The notes beneath the pieces are model-generated. The model searched no databases. It saw only the letters and a list, made by a program, of their open reading frames with translations, and was not told the origin of the DNA. A program made the translations under genes and the position numbers. Below, piece after piece: positions 16,240-24,756 of a DNA stretch of 64,000 nt (its first letter is position 1; every line of letters starts with the position of its first letter). Source of the DNA: Ornithinimicrobium avium (GTDB lineage: Bacteria > Actinomycetota > Actinomycetes > Actinomycetales > Dermatophilaceae); the NCBI RefSeq assembly GCF_003351765.1, contig NZ_CP031229.1, positions 2,108,001 through 2,172,000 of the forward strand, in the 5' to 3' direction.

Positions 16240-16500
16240 CAGTGCAGCGTGTAGTTGGTTGAGTTACAGTGGTCGGCTGGGGACGATGGGGTATGGCGAA
16301 TCGACCTGCCCCGCGCTGGGGTTGCGTGATGGTGACCATGCCGAACTTGCCCGGCTGACCCGGTCCTCCCTGCTTGGCCGGCCTGGCCCAACGGGCACGG
16401 ATCGTGCTGCTGGCCGCGGACGGTGAGTCGAACACCTCGATCGCAGCGAAGGTGGGGTAGCGCGGCCGCCGGTGATCGACTGGCGGCACAGGTACTCGCC
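16240..16500 (+). mobile_element. IS630-family transposase remnant (N-terminal fragment, frameshifted)
   Basis: Three reading frames in turn give pieces of an IS630 transposase N-terminus: MANRPAP from 16293, then LRDGDHAELARLTRSS, then LAQRARIVLLAADG and SNTSIAAKVG, then VIDWRHRY near 16471-16495. At least three frameshifts break it and the catalytic DDE part is absent. The AT-richer stretch from about 16240 may be the left end of the element; no right end or target duplication was found. Confidence 0.72.
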
Positions 16501-16559
16501 CTCCAGGCAGACGTGGACGACAACCTCGTCTGGGAGCAGATCCAGCGTGGTGGCCGCAG

Positions 16560-16745
16560 CCGGGGCCCTCGTGAGCGGATGGAGAGGAACTCGGCGGTCC
16601 GGCGACGGTCATCGTGGTCAATGGAGACAGCATGGAGCCGACACCGTCGAACGGTGATCTGGTGATCTTGTAGGACCGCGGCGGCTATGCGCAGGGTGAT
16701 GGTCGTCACCTTCGCCGTACCTATGGACGAGCCGGGCGCCGACCC
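16560..16745 (+). pseudogene. Remnant of a third SipW-type signal peptidase
   Basis: From 16590 the frame reads LGGPATVIVVNGDSMEPTPSN and GDLVIL, then a TAG at 16671; a one-base shift then continues VVTFAVPMDEPGA. This aligns directly with the intact peptidases at 14918 (GGPATFIVVSGDSMEPTLSD) and 45327. The His box, the GDNR box and the C-terminal helix are missing. It is a dead copy sitting immediately downstream of the IS630 remnant. Confidence 0.8.
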
Positions 16746-16814
16746 CCCATACATCGGGGCACCCCCGGCGCACGGCCCCGACTCTGGCAGCAAAACGCAT
16801 ACGGATGGTTACGC

Positions 16815-17483
16815 TCACTGCGTTTGCATATCCCGCCGTTCCTCGGTCAGCCGCCCCGCAAGGGTCCGGGCGGCCAGCATCACGAAGTAACCAGTCCAGT
16901 TGACAATGGCGATCAGTTTGAACCCCTCCTCGATCACGGCGTGGCCCTTGAGCAACCCCAACGGCTCAAGCGTGTCGAGAACCAGCATGAGCGTGAACCC
17001 GGCGACGGCCAGCATCATGAAGACTTTCGGCCCCGCCAAGACGTGTCGTCGATACCAGACAAGGAAACCTGCGGTCAGCAGTCCGAGGACGGCCAGCACC
17101 ACGCTCTCCGGGATCCCGAGGGCCGGCAGCGCCTCATCGTGCAGCATGAGGGTGTCGTCTATCGCTAAGAGAAGGGTCATCAAGCCACCGGCCCGGAGCA
17201 GCCTCGCCTGCCAACCATGGCTGTAGAAAGAGGTAAAGAGAGGGATCCCTGCGCCGGCCGCCCAGACCAGGATGCCGATGTTTGACATGATGCCGGCGAC
17301 CGGCGACGCCTCGACAGCGCCAGCATCGGCGGTCATCAGCTGCAGGTCGATCCCCCAGATGATCCTCGCCAGCCCTACCGCGACGATGACGACCATCGCT
17401 CCGGCGTTTCCCCAGATCAGCCAGCGCTGCTCGCCTACGTCGAGTGGTGACCAGACGTGGGTGACGATCTCTCGGTTAGCCAC
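16815..17483 (-). CDS. Multi-pass membrane protein with DDTLMLHDE and EEGFK motifs
   Basis: 222 aa. The GTG start at 17483 overlaps the 3' end of the upstream glycosyltransferase gene by eight bases; reading upstream of this point would run through that gene. About six hydrophobic helices, with acidic/His residues inside or next to them (AIDDTLMLHDEALP about 105-120 and VIEEGFKL about 185-195), resemble uncharacterised membrane proteins with clustered Asp/His/Glu that may form a metal-dependent hydrolase site. That is a guess from the motif layout. Coupling to a glycosyltransferase suggests envelope or polysaccharide work. Confidence 0.65.
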   Translation of the reverse strand: MANREIVTHVWSPLDVGEQRWLIWGNAGAMVVIVAVGLARIIWGIDLQLMTADAGAVEASPVAGIMSNIGILVWAAGAGIPLFTSFYSHGWQARLLRAGGLMTLLLAIDDTLMLHDEALPALGIPESVVLAVLGLLTAGFLVWYRRHVLAGPKVFMMLAVAGFTLMLVLDTLEPLGLLKGHAVIEEGFKLIAIVNWTGYFVMLAARTLAGRLTEERRDMQTQ

Positions 17484-18477
17484 GGCCCGTGCCCCGAACC
17501 CACGAGCTGGCCTCCGCGTGAACCCAGCTCGCTGCTCGACGGGCGCGCCACCACACGGGCCGGGAGAGATGGATGAGCAGGAGAGGGTTGGCGGCGGCCT
17601 GCCGGGCGGCGCCGACGACATCGCGGTCTCGCAAGAGGCTCGCCAGACGTACGTACTCCAGCGCCTCATGCAGGATCGCGCTGCGGTGCTCAAAGGCCTT
17701 CTGGGCGGTAGGCTCGAGATCGCACTCCTCCAGGATCGCTGCGTCCGCGCGCATCCAGGCCTTGATATGGGGAGGGCCCACACGCGCGGATACCGACTCG
17801 GGGTAGATCGTGTAGTGGTAACCACCAAGAGGCTCGACGGCTGCTGCCCCGGCGAAGTGCAGGGCACGGGCCAGGAAGTAGAAGTCGGCCCCCACCCGCA
17901 AGTGCGGGCTATAGGTCAAGCCGTGCTCAGCCACGAAGTCGCGCCGAAGAGTCGGCTTGAGGTAGCCGTATGCCTCCGACCAGGACCTGAGCGGTCGACT
18001 GCCTCGTACGAACTCCGCAAGAGTGAGCGTCCCTAATCCGGCGAGCCGCGCCGGCCGGAACATCGGCCAGCTCGTCACCGACACCCCCGCGTCGCCATCA
18101 CCCGGGCGGTAACGGTGCATCAGGATGTTGTCCACGACGATGGGCAGCCCCTCCGCCGCTTCCGCGCGGTCCAGCAGCCGCCGTGAACGCGCCTGAGCCA
18201 CCGTGTCATCGGCGTCCAGCACCGAGACCCACCGTCCCCGTGCGTTCTCGATCGCTCTGTTGCGGGAGCGTCCCTCACCCTGGTTGGTCCTGTTGCGCAA
18301 CACGTGGACCGGGGGGCCAAAGGACTCCGCGATCTCCGCCGTCCTATCGCTAGAGGCATCGTCGACGACGACCACCTCGACAGTCACTCCCTCTTGCGCG
18401 AGCGCGCTAGAGATGGTCGCGGCCAGGGTGCGCTCAGCGTTGTGCGCCGGCACCACGAAACTGACATCCGGGACCAT
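17476..18477 (-). CDS. Glycosyltransferase family 2
   Basis: 333 aa, cytoplasmic GT-A enzyme. DVSFVVPAHNAERTLAATISS opens the nucleotide-binding half, VVVDDASSDRT follows, and VSVLDADD is the DxD metal site (about residues 85-90). The rest is less conserved (SEAYGYLKPTLRRDF, GGYHYTIYPESVS). The start has an excellent site, GGAGG four bases upstream of ATG 18477. Donor and acceptor are unknown; it probably adds a sugar to a surface polysaccharide. It is upstream of and overlaps the membrane protein gene in a two-gene operon inside a decayed, IS-marked strip. Confidence 0.88.
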   Translation of the reverse strand: MVPDVSFVVPAHNAERTLAATISSALAQEGVTVEVVVVDDASSDRTAEIAESFGPPVHVLRNRTNQGEGRSRNRAIENARGRWVSVLDADDTVAQARSRRLLDRAEAAEGLPIVVDNILMHRYRPGDGDAGVSVTSWPMFRPARLAGLGTLTLAEFVRGSRPLRSWSEAYGYLKPTLRRDFVAEHGLTYSPHLRVGADFYFLARALHFAGAAAVEPLGGYHYTIYPESVSARVGPPHIKAWMRADAAILEECDLEPTAQKAFEHRSAILHEALEYVRLASLLRDRDVVGAARQAAANPLLLIHLSRPVWWRARRAASWVHAEASSWVRGTGRG

Positions 18478-18994
18478 GTTTCCTCCTGCGCTCAGGGGCT
18501 CTTCGAACTTGACCGGGCACGTCGGGGGACTTCGCCTTCCGTGAAGTACCCGTGACCTCGGTGATCATGGCTGTGTCTAGCAGTTCAGGGTCACGTAGGT
18601 GAGGTCACGGGCGTGTCCCAGGGTACGCAAACTTGGGGATGAGGTTCAGCAGGTCGATGTCGGTGCGAATCGGTTGCTGGGGGTGGCGGCGGTCGCGGTC
18701 CAGCGGGTCGAGCCGACCAGAGGACGGCGCGCGGGTGGGGCACGTGGCGACCGCGGCGGAGTCCGCTGCGGCGGCCCCGGCGTGCGTAGTGATCTCCAAC
18801 CTCGCTCAAGGGCGCCCAACGACAAGGCCAGCGGGACCTTCCCTGCGCCACGGAAACGGTACGCCTGGTTCTCCGCCGGGCGCTTCTCCACAAGCTGACC
18901 TCGAGTAGGGTATGAGCGCTCCTTCGCCTCTCCTCCAGGACCCCCTATTGAACTCACCTACCACGCGCCCCTTCTCGGGCAGAACTGGCGGCTC
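18478..18994. other. Non-coding or decayed stretch
   Basis: Over 500 bp without a convincing gene. Short frames on the minus strand (for example one ending in DIDLLNLIPKFAYPGTRP near 18605) hint at gene debris but could not be assigned to a family. It lies between the glycosyltransferase start and the tyrosine kinase tail and is probably part of the same rearranged zone. Confidence 0.45.
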
Positions 18995-19234
18995 GTCGCC
19001 GCACCCCTCGGGGCGACGGTGAAGCGCGAGCAGCTGCAGCGAGCGCTGCATACACTCGACCAGGTGGACGCCAACGTGCTCGGACTGGTGCTCAACCGCC
19101 TGCCGATCAAGGGACCCGACGCCTACGAGGCCTACACCAGCTATCGGCCCGACCTGGCCACCGAGGGACGCGGCAAGCGGCCCCGCTCGCGGAAGGTGCG
19201 CCGCGGAGCCGAGGCGTCGGCGGCGCAGGGCTAG
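18995..19234 (+). pseudogene. 3' end of a capsular (BY-kinase, CpsD/Wzc-type) tyrosine kinase
   Basis: The translated segment VAAPLGATVKREQLQRALHTL, then DQVDANVLGLVLNRLPIKGP followed by DAYEAYTSY, matches the C-terminal end of bacterial tyrosine autokinases that regulate capsule length. Walker motifs and the membrane part are missing, and upstream sequence is unrelated, so this is a 5'-truncated remnant. The usual C-terminal Tyr cluster is reduced to three (YEAYTSY). Only three bases separate it from the next gene, which may have been in the same operon. Confidence 0.7.
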
Positions 19235-19237
19235 CCC

Positions 19238-20056
19238 GTGGAGATCCCCACCAAGGTCCAGAACCTGGCGCTGGTAGTCCTGTGCGTGGTCGCGGTCGGC
19301 GCGTCCGGCCTCGCCTACTGGAGCGTGAACCGGCCCCACCCCGCCAGCCAGAACCCGTCCGCCGCGGCACCGGTGGCCCCCGGCGACTCCACGGCGGGTC
19401 CGACCGGCACGGCGGACCCTGCCGCGACGACGTCCGAGGGGCCGTCGGCGACCGCCACCGAGGCGCCCGACGGCGGGTCTGCCTCCGTGTCCGAGTGGGT
19501 GGACGCGTGGTCCGGCGACGCCGACCTGCTCGTGGTCGGCGACGGCTTCAGCCACCTGCCGACGCAGTGGGTGCAGCTGTGGGCCGACCGGGTCGGTCGC
19601 GACCGGCCCGTCACCATCCACCACTGGGGTGAGACGGCCGACGTCTCGTTCAACGACCCGATCGAGCTGTCGGACGGCGCCGGGGAGCCGCTGGACGTCT
19701 GGAGCGCGAGCCGGGACGGGTCGACGATCCACGACGCGGCCGAGCGCTACCAGCGCTTCGTCGACGCCTCCACCGAGCCGGACGCGGTCCTGGTGTCCAT
19801 GGGCCTGGACAGCGGGGAGGAGGACGTCGCCGACGGTCTGGACGAGCTGGTCGGCCAGGTCGACGAGGACGTCCCCGTGCTGATCGCGATCGGACCCGAC
19901 GACCTCTACGACGAGGGCGTGGCCGACGCGCTGCTGTCCTGGGCCGAGGAGTACGACGACCGCGTCGCCGTGCTGGACCTGCGCGGTGAGGCACCCGACT
20001 CGGCGTCCGCGGAGGAGTGGGCCATGGCCTTTGCGAGGGCACTCGACCGCTCCTAA
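19238..20056 (+). CDS. Membrane-anchored SGNH/GDSL-like protein lacking the nucleophile Ser
   Basis: 272 aa. A single N-terminal helix (ALVVLCVVAVGASGLAYW) anchors it, followed by a Ser/Thr/Pro/Ala linker (about 30-85). The extracytoplasmic domain (about 95-270) has the SGNH fold pattern: block I LLVVGDGFSH, a VLVSMGLDSGEED block, and an end resembling the DxxH-bearing last block but without a clear His. Block I has Gly where GDS would carry the catalytic Ser, so activity is doubtful. Such proteins occur beside capsule tyrosine kinases in polysaccharide loci, matching the kinase remnant just upstream. The GTG start is weakly supported. Confidence 0.6.
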   Translation: MEIPTKVQNLALVVLCVVAVGASGLAYWSVNRPHPASQNPSAAAPVAPGDSTAGPTGTADPAATTSEGPSATATEAPDGGSASVSEWVDAWSGDADLLVVGDGFSHLPTQWVQLWADRVGRDRPVTIHHWGETADVSFNDPIELSDGAGEPLDVWSASRDGSTIHDAAERYQRFVDASTEPDAVLVSMGLDSGEEDVADGLDELVGQVDEDVPVLIAIGPDDLYDEGVADALLSWAEEYDDRVAVLDLRGEAPDSASAEEWAMAFARALDRS

Positions 20057-20171
20057 AAGGCTCTGCGCCTTACTGTGCCAAGTGCTATTTTACTGGGTAT
20101 CAACGCATGCCGTGTTGGTGCCCGACCCCTTCGAGGGAGCCGGACGAACTTGACGCAAAGGAGCGTTTGTC

Positions 20172-21956
20172 ATGGTGAGAAGAGTCTGGACGGCAGTGGC
20201 GGCCAGTGCTGCTCTGGCGCTGACGGCATGCAGTGGGGAGGGCGGGCAGCAGCCCGGGACCCCGGGCGACGGTGCCGGGGCGAGCGGCTCCGGAGACCAG
20301 GCGGCGGCGAGCGGGGCGGAGCTCGACGAGGACGGGTGGGCGTTGCGCACTCCCGAGGCGAGCGAGGGCGGCACGGTCGTCGTGCTCGGCAACGCCGAGC
20401 TCTCCTACCTGGACCCGGTGAAGGGCAACGACGGCAACGTCAACAACTTCTACCGGCTGATCTACCGCACGCTCACCACCTACCAGTCCGGCACGGGGGA
20501 CGCCGGCAACACCGTGGTCCCCGACCTGGCGACCGACACGGGCACGGCGAGCGAGGACAAGAAGACCTGGACCTTCACGCTCAAGGACGACATCTTCTAC
20601 GAGGACGGCACGCCGATCCGTGCCCAGGACTTCAAGTATGCGCTGGAGCGTTCGGCGGACGCGCGGCTCCGGCTCGGGTCCACCGACCACCTGCAGTACA
20701 TCGATGGGCTGGACGACTACGCCGGCATCTACGAGGACCCCGCCGGTCTGGACTCGATCGAGACGCCCGACGACAAGACGATCGTCTTCCACCTCGACCA
20801 GCCATTGGCAGGCTTCCCGAACATCGTCGCCGCCACTGCGACGGCGCCCTTCCCGGAGGGCAAGGTCACCTCCGTCAACCAGCTCGACGAGCAGCCGATC
20901 AGCTCGGGCCCCTACAAGCTGGACAGCTACAAGCGGGGCTCCGAGCTGGTCCTGGTCCGCAACGACAAGTGGTCGGCCGAGACCGACGAGGTGCGCACGG
21001 CCCTGCCCGACTCCTTCGAGTTCGTCTTCGGTCTGGACGCCTCCACCATCGACCAGCGGATGATCTCCGCCCAGGGCGAGGACCGCAACGCCGTGTCCTC
21101 CTCCACCAACCCCCTGCAGGCCGCGTCGCTCCCGCTCGTCCTCGGCAAGGACGACCTCATGGCCAGAACGGTGCGGGACCAGCCGACCTGCACCACCTAC
21201 CTCGGCATCAACACCACCAAGGGGCCCCTGCAGGAGCTCGAGGTGCGCCAGGCCATCTCCTACGCCATCGACAAGCAGCAGGTCCTCACCGCGACCGGCG
21301 GGCCGATGATGGCTGCGATCGCCACCGACATGCTGCTCCCGGCGACCCCCGGCTGGGTCGACTTCGACCTCTACCCCAGCGACAACCACGAGGGCGACCC
21401 GGAGAAGGCCGCTCAGATGCTGGCCGATGCCGGCTACCCCGACGGCTTCGAGCTCACCATGGACGTGCGGGCGCTGCCGAAGTGGCAGTCCCAGGCCGAG
21501 GCTGTGCAGGACTCCTTGAAGAAGCTCGGCATCGACGTCAACCTCAACGTCATCGAGGCCTCGACCTACTACTCCACCATCTACAACCCCAGCCAGCAGC
21601 ACGACATCGCCATCACCGGCTGGTGCTCCTCGTGGCTCTACGGCGAGGTCCTGCTCGCGCCGCTCTTCGATGGCGACCGCATCAGCGACACCGGCAACTA
21701 CAACCTCTCGATGCTCGACAACCCCGAGATCAACGCGGCCTTCGACCAGATCTCCGAGATGACGGACCTGGACGAGCAGAACGCGGCATACGCCGAGCTC
21801 GACAAGCAGATCCTCGAGCTCGCCCCGGTGGTCCCCCTCGTGCGGGACACGCCGCTGCAGATGGTCGGGCCCAACGTCGGCGACGCCTACTCCCACGCCG
21901 GGACCACGGGATACGTCGACTACGCGAGCGTGGGCCTCATCGACCCTGACCAGTAG
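20172..21956 (+). CDS. Peptide ABC transporter substrate-binding lipoprotein (SBP family 5)
   Basis: 594 aa. A type II signal with lipobox LTAC (Cys20), a Gly/Ala-rich tether (22-55), then the DppA/OppA-type fold: GTVVVLGNAELSYLDPVKGND opening, WTFTLKDDIFYEDGTPIRAQDF in the first lobe, GPYKLDSYKRGSELVLVRND, and AISYAIDKQQVL plus VDFDLYPSDN and later in the second. It binds peptides (possibly other oligomers) outside the membrane for the permeases encoded downstream. AAAGGAG lies eight bases upstream of the ATG. It is the first gene of a run 20172-28546 with very short gaps. Confidence 0.92.
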   Translation: MVRRVWTAVAASAALALTACSGEGGQQPGTPGDGAGASGSGDQAAASGAELDEDGWALRTPEASEGGTVVVLGNAELSYLDPVKGNDGNVNNFYRLIYRTLTTYQSGTGDAGNTVVPDLATDTGTASEDKKTWTFTLKDDIFYEDGTPIRAQDFKYALERSADARLRLGSTDHLQYIDGLDDYAGIYEDPAGLDSIETPDDKTIVFHLDQPLAGFPNIVAATATAPFPEGKVTSVNQLDEQPISSGPYKLDSYKRGSELVLVRNDKWSAETDEVRTALPDSFEFVFGLDASTIDQRMISAQGEDRNAVSSSTNPLQAASLPLVLGKDDLMARTVRDQPTCTTYLGINTTKGPLQELEVRQAISYAIDKQQVLTATGGPMMAAIATDMLLPATPGWVDFDLYPSDNHEGDPEKAAQMLADAGYPDGFELTMDVRALPKWQSQAEAVQDSLKKLGIDVNLNVIEASTYYSTIYNPSQQHDIAITGWCSSWLYGEVLLAPLFDGDRISDTGNYNLSMLDNPEINAAFDQISEMTDLDEQNAAYAELDKQILELAPVVPLVRDTPLQMVGPNVGDAYSHAGTTGYVDYASVGLIDPDQ

Positions 21957-21965
21957 ACCGTCGCC

Positions 21966-22901
21966 ATGACCATCGAGAGTCAGATCGGCACCGGGGGCGA
22001 GGACCTCGGCGTGGCGCCTGCGCCACGCTGGGGCCTGCCCCGCTACCTGCTCCGGCGCCCGTCGGCGGTGCTGGCGATCGCGGTCCTCGCCGTCGTGGTG
22101 CTCCTCGCGGTCCTGGCCCCGCTCCTGGCGCGCTGGAGCGGCAACGACCCCTACGCGTTCAACCAGGACGCCCTGGGCCCGGCCGGCCTTCCGGCCGGGC
22201 CGCTGGGAGGCATCAGCGCCGACCACTGGTTGGGCGTCGAGCCGCTCAACGGGCGCGACCTCCTCTCACGCATCCTCTACGGCGGTCGCACCTCGCTGTT
22301 CATCGCGACCGCGGCCACGGTCCTGACCATGCTCGTGGGCACCGTCCTGGGACTGGTCGCCGGCTACTTCGGTGGCTGGACCGACCAGGTGATCTCACGC
22401 GTCATGGACTTCCTGATGGCCTTCCCGCAGCTCATCTTCATGATCGCCATCCTCTCCGCCGTCCCCGGCGCCAACCGGATCGCGATGCTCATCGCGGTGC
22501 TGTCCATCTTCGGCTGGCCCAAGATCGGCCGGGTGGTGCGCAGCCAGGTGCTCTCGCTACGCCAGCGGGAGTTCGTCGAGGCGGCCGTCGCCTCCGGGGC
22601 CAGCCGTGGACAGATCGTCTTCCGGGAGATCCTGCCGTCGCTGACCGGCACGATCATCGTCTACACCAGCCTGACGTTCCCCATCTACATCGCGACCGAG
22701 GCGGGCCTGAGCTTCCTCGGCGTGGGCGTGAAGCCACCGCAGCCGTCGTGGGGTCAGATGATCTACTCGGCGGTGCCCTGGTACCAGACCGACCCCATGT
22801 TCTTCGCGCTGCCAGGCACCTTCCTGACCCTCACGGTGCTGTCGGCCATCGTGCTGGATGACCACCTGCAGAACTTCATGTCCCGCCGGGGAGGTCGCTG
22901 A
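21966..22901 (+). CDS. Peptide ABC transporter permease (DppC-like)
   Basis: 311 aa, about six membrane helices. It has the DppC/OppC N-terminal extension with HWLGVEPLNGRDLLSRILYGGRTSL, and the ATPase-docking EAA loop REFVEAAVASGASRGQIVFREILPS (about 198-222). It forms the channel with the next gene's product. The stop overlaps the next start (TGATG). The order DppC before DppB is less common but fits the operon. Confidence 0.92.
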   Translation: MTIESQIGTGGEDLGVAPAPRWGLPRYLLRRPSAVLAIAVLAVVVLLAVLAPLLARWSGNDPYAFNQDALGPAGLPAGPLGGISADHWLGVEPLNGRDLLSRILYGGRTSLFIATAATVLTMLVGTVLGLVAGYFGGWTDQVISRVMDFLMAFPQLIFMIAILSAVPGANRIAMLIAVLSIFGWPKIGRVVRSQVLSLRQREFVEAAVASGASRGQIVFREILPSLTGTIIVYTSLTFPIYIATEAGLSFLGVGVKPPQPSWGQMIYSAVPWYQTDPMFFALPGTFLTLTVLSAIVLDDHLQNFMSRRGGR

Positions 22902-23896
22902 TGCTCATCTTCGCCGCGCGCCGCCTGCTCGGTGCGGCTCTGACGCTCCTCGGCGTGCTGCTCTTCACCCACATCATCTTCTTCCAGCTGTCCGCAGACC
23001 CGGCCGTCATCATCTGCGGGCAGACCTGCACCCCGGAGCGGATCGAGTCCATCCGTGAGGTGCTCGGGCTCGACCGCGGCTTCTGGGTGCAGTTCGGCAC
23101 CTTCGTCTCAGGCCTCTTCGTGGGGAGCACCTACGGGGAAGGGGCGACCGCCGTGCACTGCGCGGCACCCTGCCTGGGCTACTCGTTCCAGAGCAACCAG
23201 GACGTCACCACGATGATCGTGGAGCGCCTGCCGGTGACCCTCACCCTCGGCATCGGTGCCGGGATCCTGTGGCTCTCCTACGGCGTGCTCTCCGGTCTCA
23301 TCTCGGCCTACCGCAAGGGCACCTGGGTCGACCACTCCTTCAACGCGGTCGCCCTGGCGGGGATCGCGCTCCCCAACTACTTCGTCGCGCTGATCCTGCA
23401 GTACGTCCTCGTCGTCAAGCTGCAGGTCCTGCCGTTCCCCACCACTGTCGCCTTTCGGGACGATCCCGGCCTGTGGTTCGACAGCTACCTCATGCCGTGG
23501 GTCGTGCTGGCGCTCATGTATGCCGCGATGTACACGAGGATCACCAGGGCCAACGTGCTGGACACCCTGAGCGAGAACTACATGCGCACCGCCCGGGCCA
23601 AGGGCCTGGCGCCGCGCACCGTCCTGCTCCGCCATGCACTGCGCCCGTCGCTGACTCCGGTCCTCACCCTCTACGGCATGGACCTGGCCGCCCTCCTCGG
23701 CGGTGCCCTGATCACCGAGACGGTGTTCGGCCTCAACGGCGTGGGCAAGCTCGCCCGCGACGCCATCACGGACAACGACCAGCCGGTCATCATGGGCGTC
23801 ACCCTGCTGGCCGCCTTCATCGTCATTGTCGCCAACATCGTGGTCGACATGCTGTATGCAGCGCTCGACCCCCGGATCCGGACGAGGGCGTCATGA
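22901..23896 (+). CDS. Peptide ABC transporter permease (DppB-like)
   Basis: 331 aa, about six helices, DppB/OppB type: LGVLLFTHIIFFQL near the N-terminus, an extracytoplasmic loop with three Cys (CGQTC, CAAPC), and the EAA loop NYMRTARAKGLAPRTVLLRHALRPSLTPV (about 225-253). The long Cys-bearing loop (about 85-110) is longer than in standard DppB. It overlaps the ATPase gene by four bases (ATGA). Confidence 0.91.
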   Translation: MLIFAARRLLGAALTLLGVLLFTHIIFFQLSADPAVIICGQTCTPERIESIREVLGLDRGFWVQFGTFVSGLFVGSTYGEGATAVHCAAPCLGYSFQSNQDVTTMIVERLPVTLTLGIGAGILWLSYGVLSGLISAYRKGTWVDHSFNAVALAGIALPNYFVALILQYVLVVKLQVLPFPTTVAFRDDPGLWFDSYLMPWVVLALMYAAMYTRITRANVLDTLSENYMRTARAKGLAPRTVLLRHALRPSLTPVLTLYGMDLAALLGGALITETVFGLNGVGKLARDAITDNDQPVIMGVTLLAAFIVIVANIVVDMLYAALDPRIRTRAS

Positions 23897-24756
23897 CCGC
23901 ACCCCTGCTGACCCTGGACCGCCTCACCATCTCCTTCCCGGACGGCAGCGGCTCGGCCACCCCCGTCCTGCAGGACATGTCCTTCGAGCTGGCCCGCGGG
24001 GAGTCCCTCGGCATCGTCGGGCAGTCCGGCTCGGGCAAGTCCATGACTGCCCTGGCCATCATGGGGCTGCTCCCGCCCGAAGCGGCATATACCGGCGAGA
24101 TCTGTTTCGACGGGACCGACGTCACGCACCTGCCGGACCGCCGGATGCGGGCGTTGCGCGGCGACCGCATGGCGATGATCTTCCAGGATCCCCTGTCCTC
24201 CCTGAACCCCTACTACACGGTGGGCTCGCAGATCGCCGAGGCCTACCGCGCGCACCGGGGCGGGTCCCGGCGTGCCGCGCACAAGGTCGCCGTCGAGGCG
24301 ATGGAGGCGGTGCACATCCGCGACGCCAGGTCCCGTGTCGACCACTACCCCCACCAGTTCTCCGGCGGGATGAGGCAGCGGATCATGATCGCCATGGCCC
24401 TGGCGTGCGAGCCGGACCTCATCATCGCCGACGAGCCCACGACCGCCCTGGACGTCACGGTCCAGGCGCAGGTGCTCGGGCTGATCGACGAGGTGCAGGA
24501 GCGCATGGGGTCCGCCCTTATCTTCATCACCCACGACCTCGCCGTGGTCGCGCAGGTCAGCGACCGCGTGCTCGTCCTCAAGGAGGGCCAGGTCGTGGAG
24601 ACCGGCCGGACGCGGGACGTCTTCTCCTCGCCCCGGGCCGACTACACCCGAGAGCTGCTCGCCGCCACGCCGCGGATCGACGACCCGGTGCCCGACCTGC
24701 TGACCCGCCACGAGGTCCTGGCGGCGGGCGGACGACCGGAGGTGCCCGGTGAGTGA
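23893..24756 (+). CDS. Peptide ABC transporter ATP-binding protein (DppD-like)
   Basis: 287 aa. Walker A GQSGSGKSM (about 42-50), Q-loop FQDPLSSLNP, signature FSGGMRQRIMIAMAL, Walker B LIIADEPTTALD and the switch ITHDLAVVAQ. The Walker A Thr is replaced by Met after KS, as in many DppD proteins. It powers the DppBC-like channel as a heterodimer with the next ATPase, whose GTG start overlaps its 3' end by eight bases. Confidence 0.92.
   Translation: MTAPLLTLDRLTISFPDGSGSATPVLQDMSFELARGESLGIVGQSGSGKSMTALAIMGLLPPEAAYTGEICFDGTDVTHLPDRRMRALRGDRMAMIFQDPLSSLNPYYTVGSQIAEAYRAHRGGSRRAAHKVAVEAMEAVHIRDARSRVDHYPHQFSGGMRQRIMIAMALACEPDLIIADEPTTALDVTVQAQVLGLIDEVQERMGSALIFITHDLAVVAQVSDRVLVLKEGQVVETGRTRDVFSSPRADYTRELLAATPRIDDPVPDLLTRHEVLAAGGRPEVPGE

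Noticed and set aside
16687..16890. Small plus-strand frame as a separate gene
   Set aside because: It is the frameshifted tail of the decayed signal peptidase plus unrelated sequence.
18605..18799. Minus-strand 64-codon frame as a gene
   Set aside because: No ribosome site, no recognised family, located in decayed DNA.
20100..22226. Long minus-strand open frame opposite the peptide-binding protein gene
   Set aside because: Same GC-driven shadow; the plus strand has lipobox and full family motifs.
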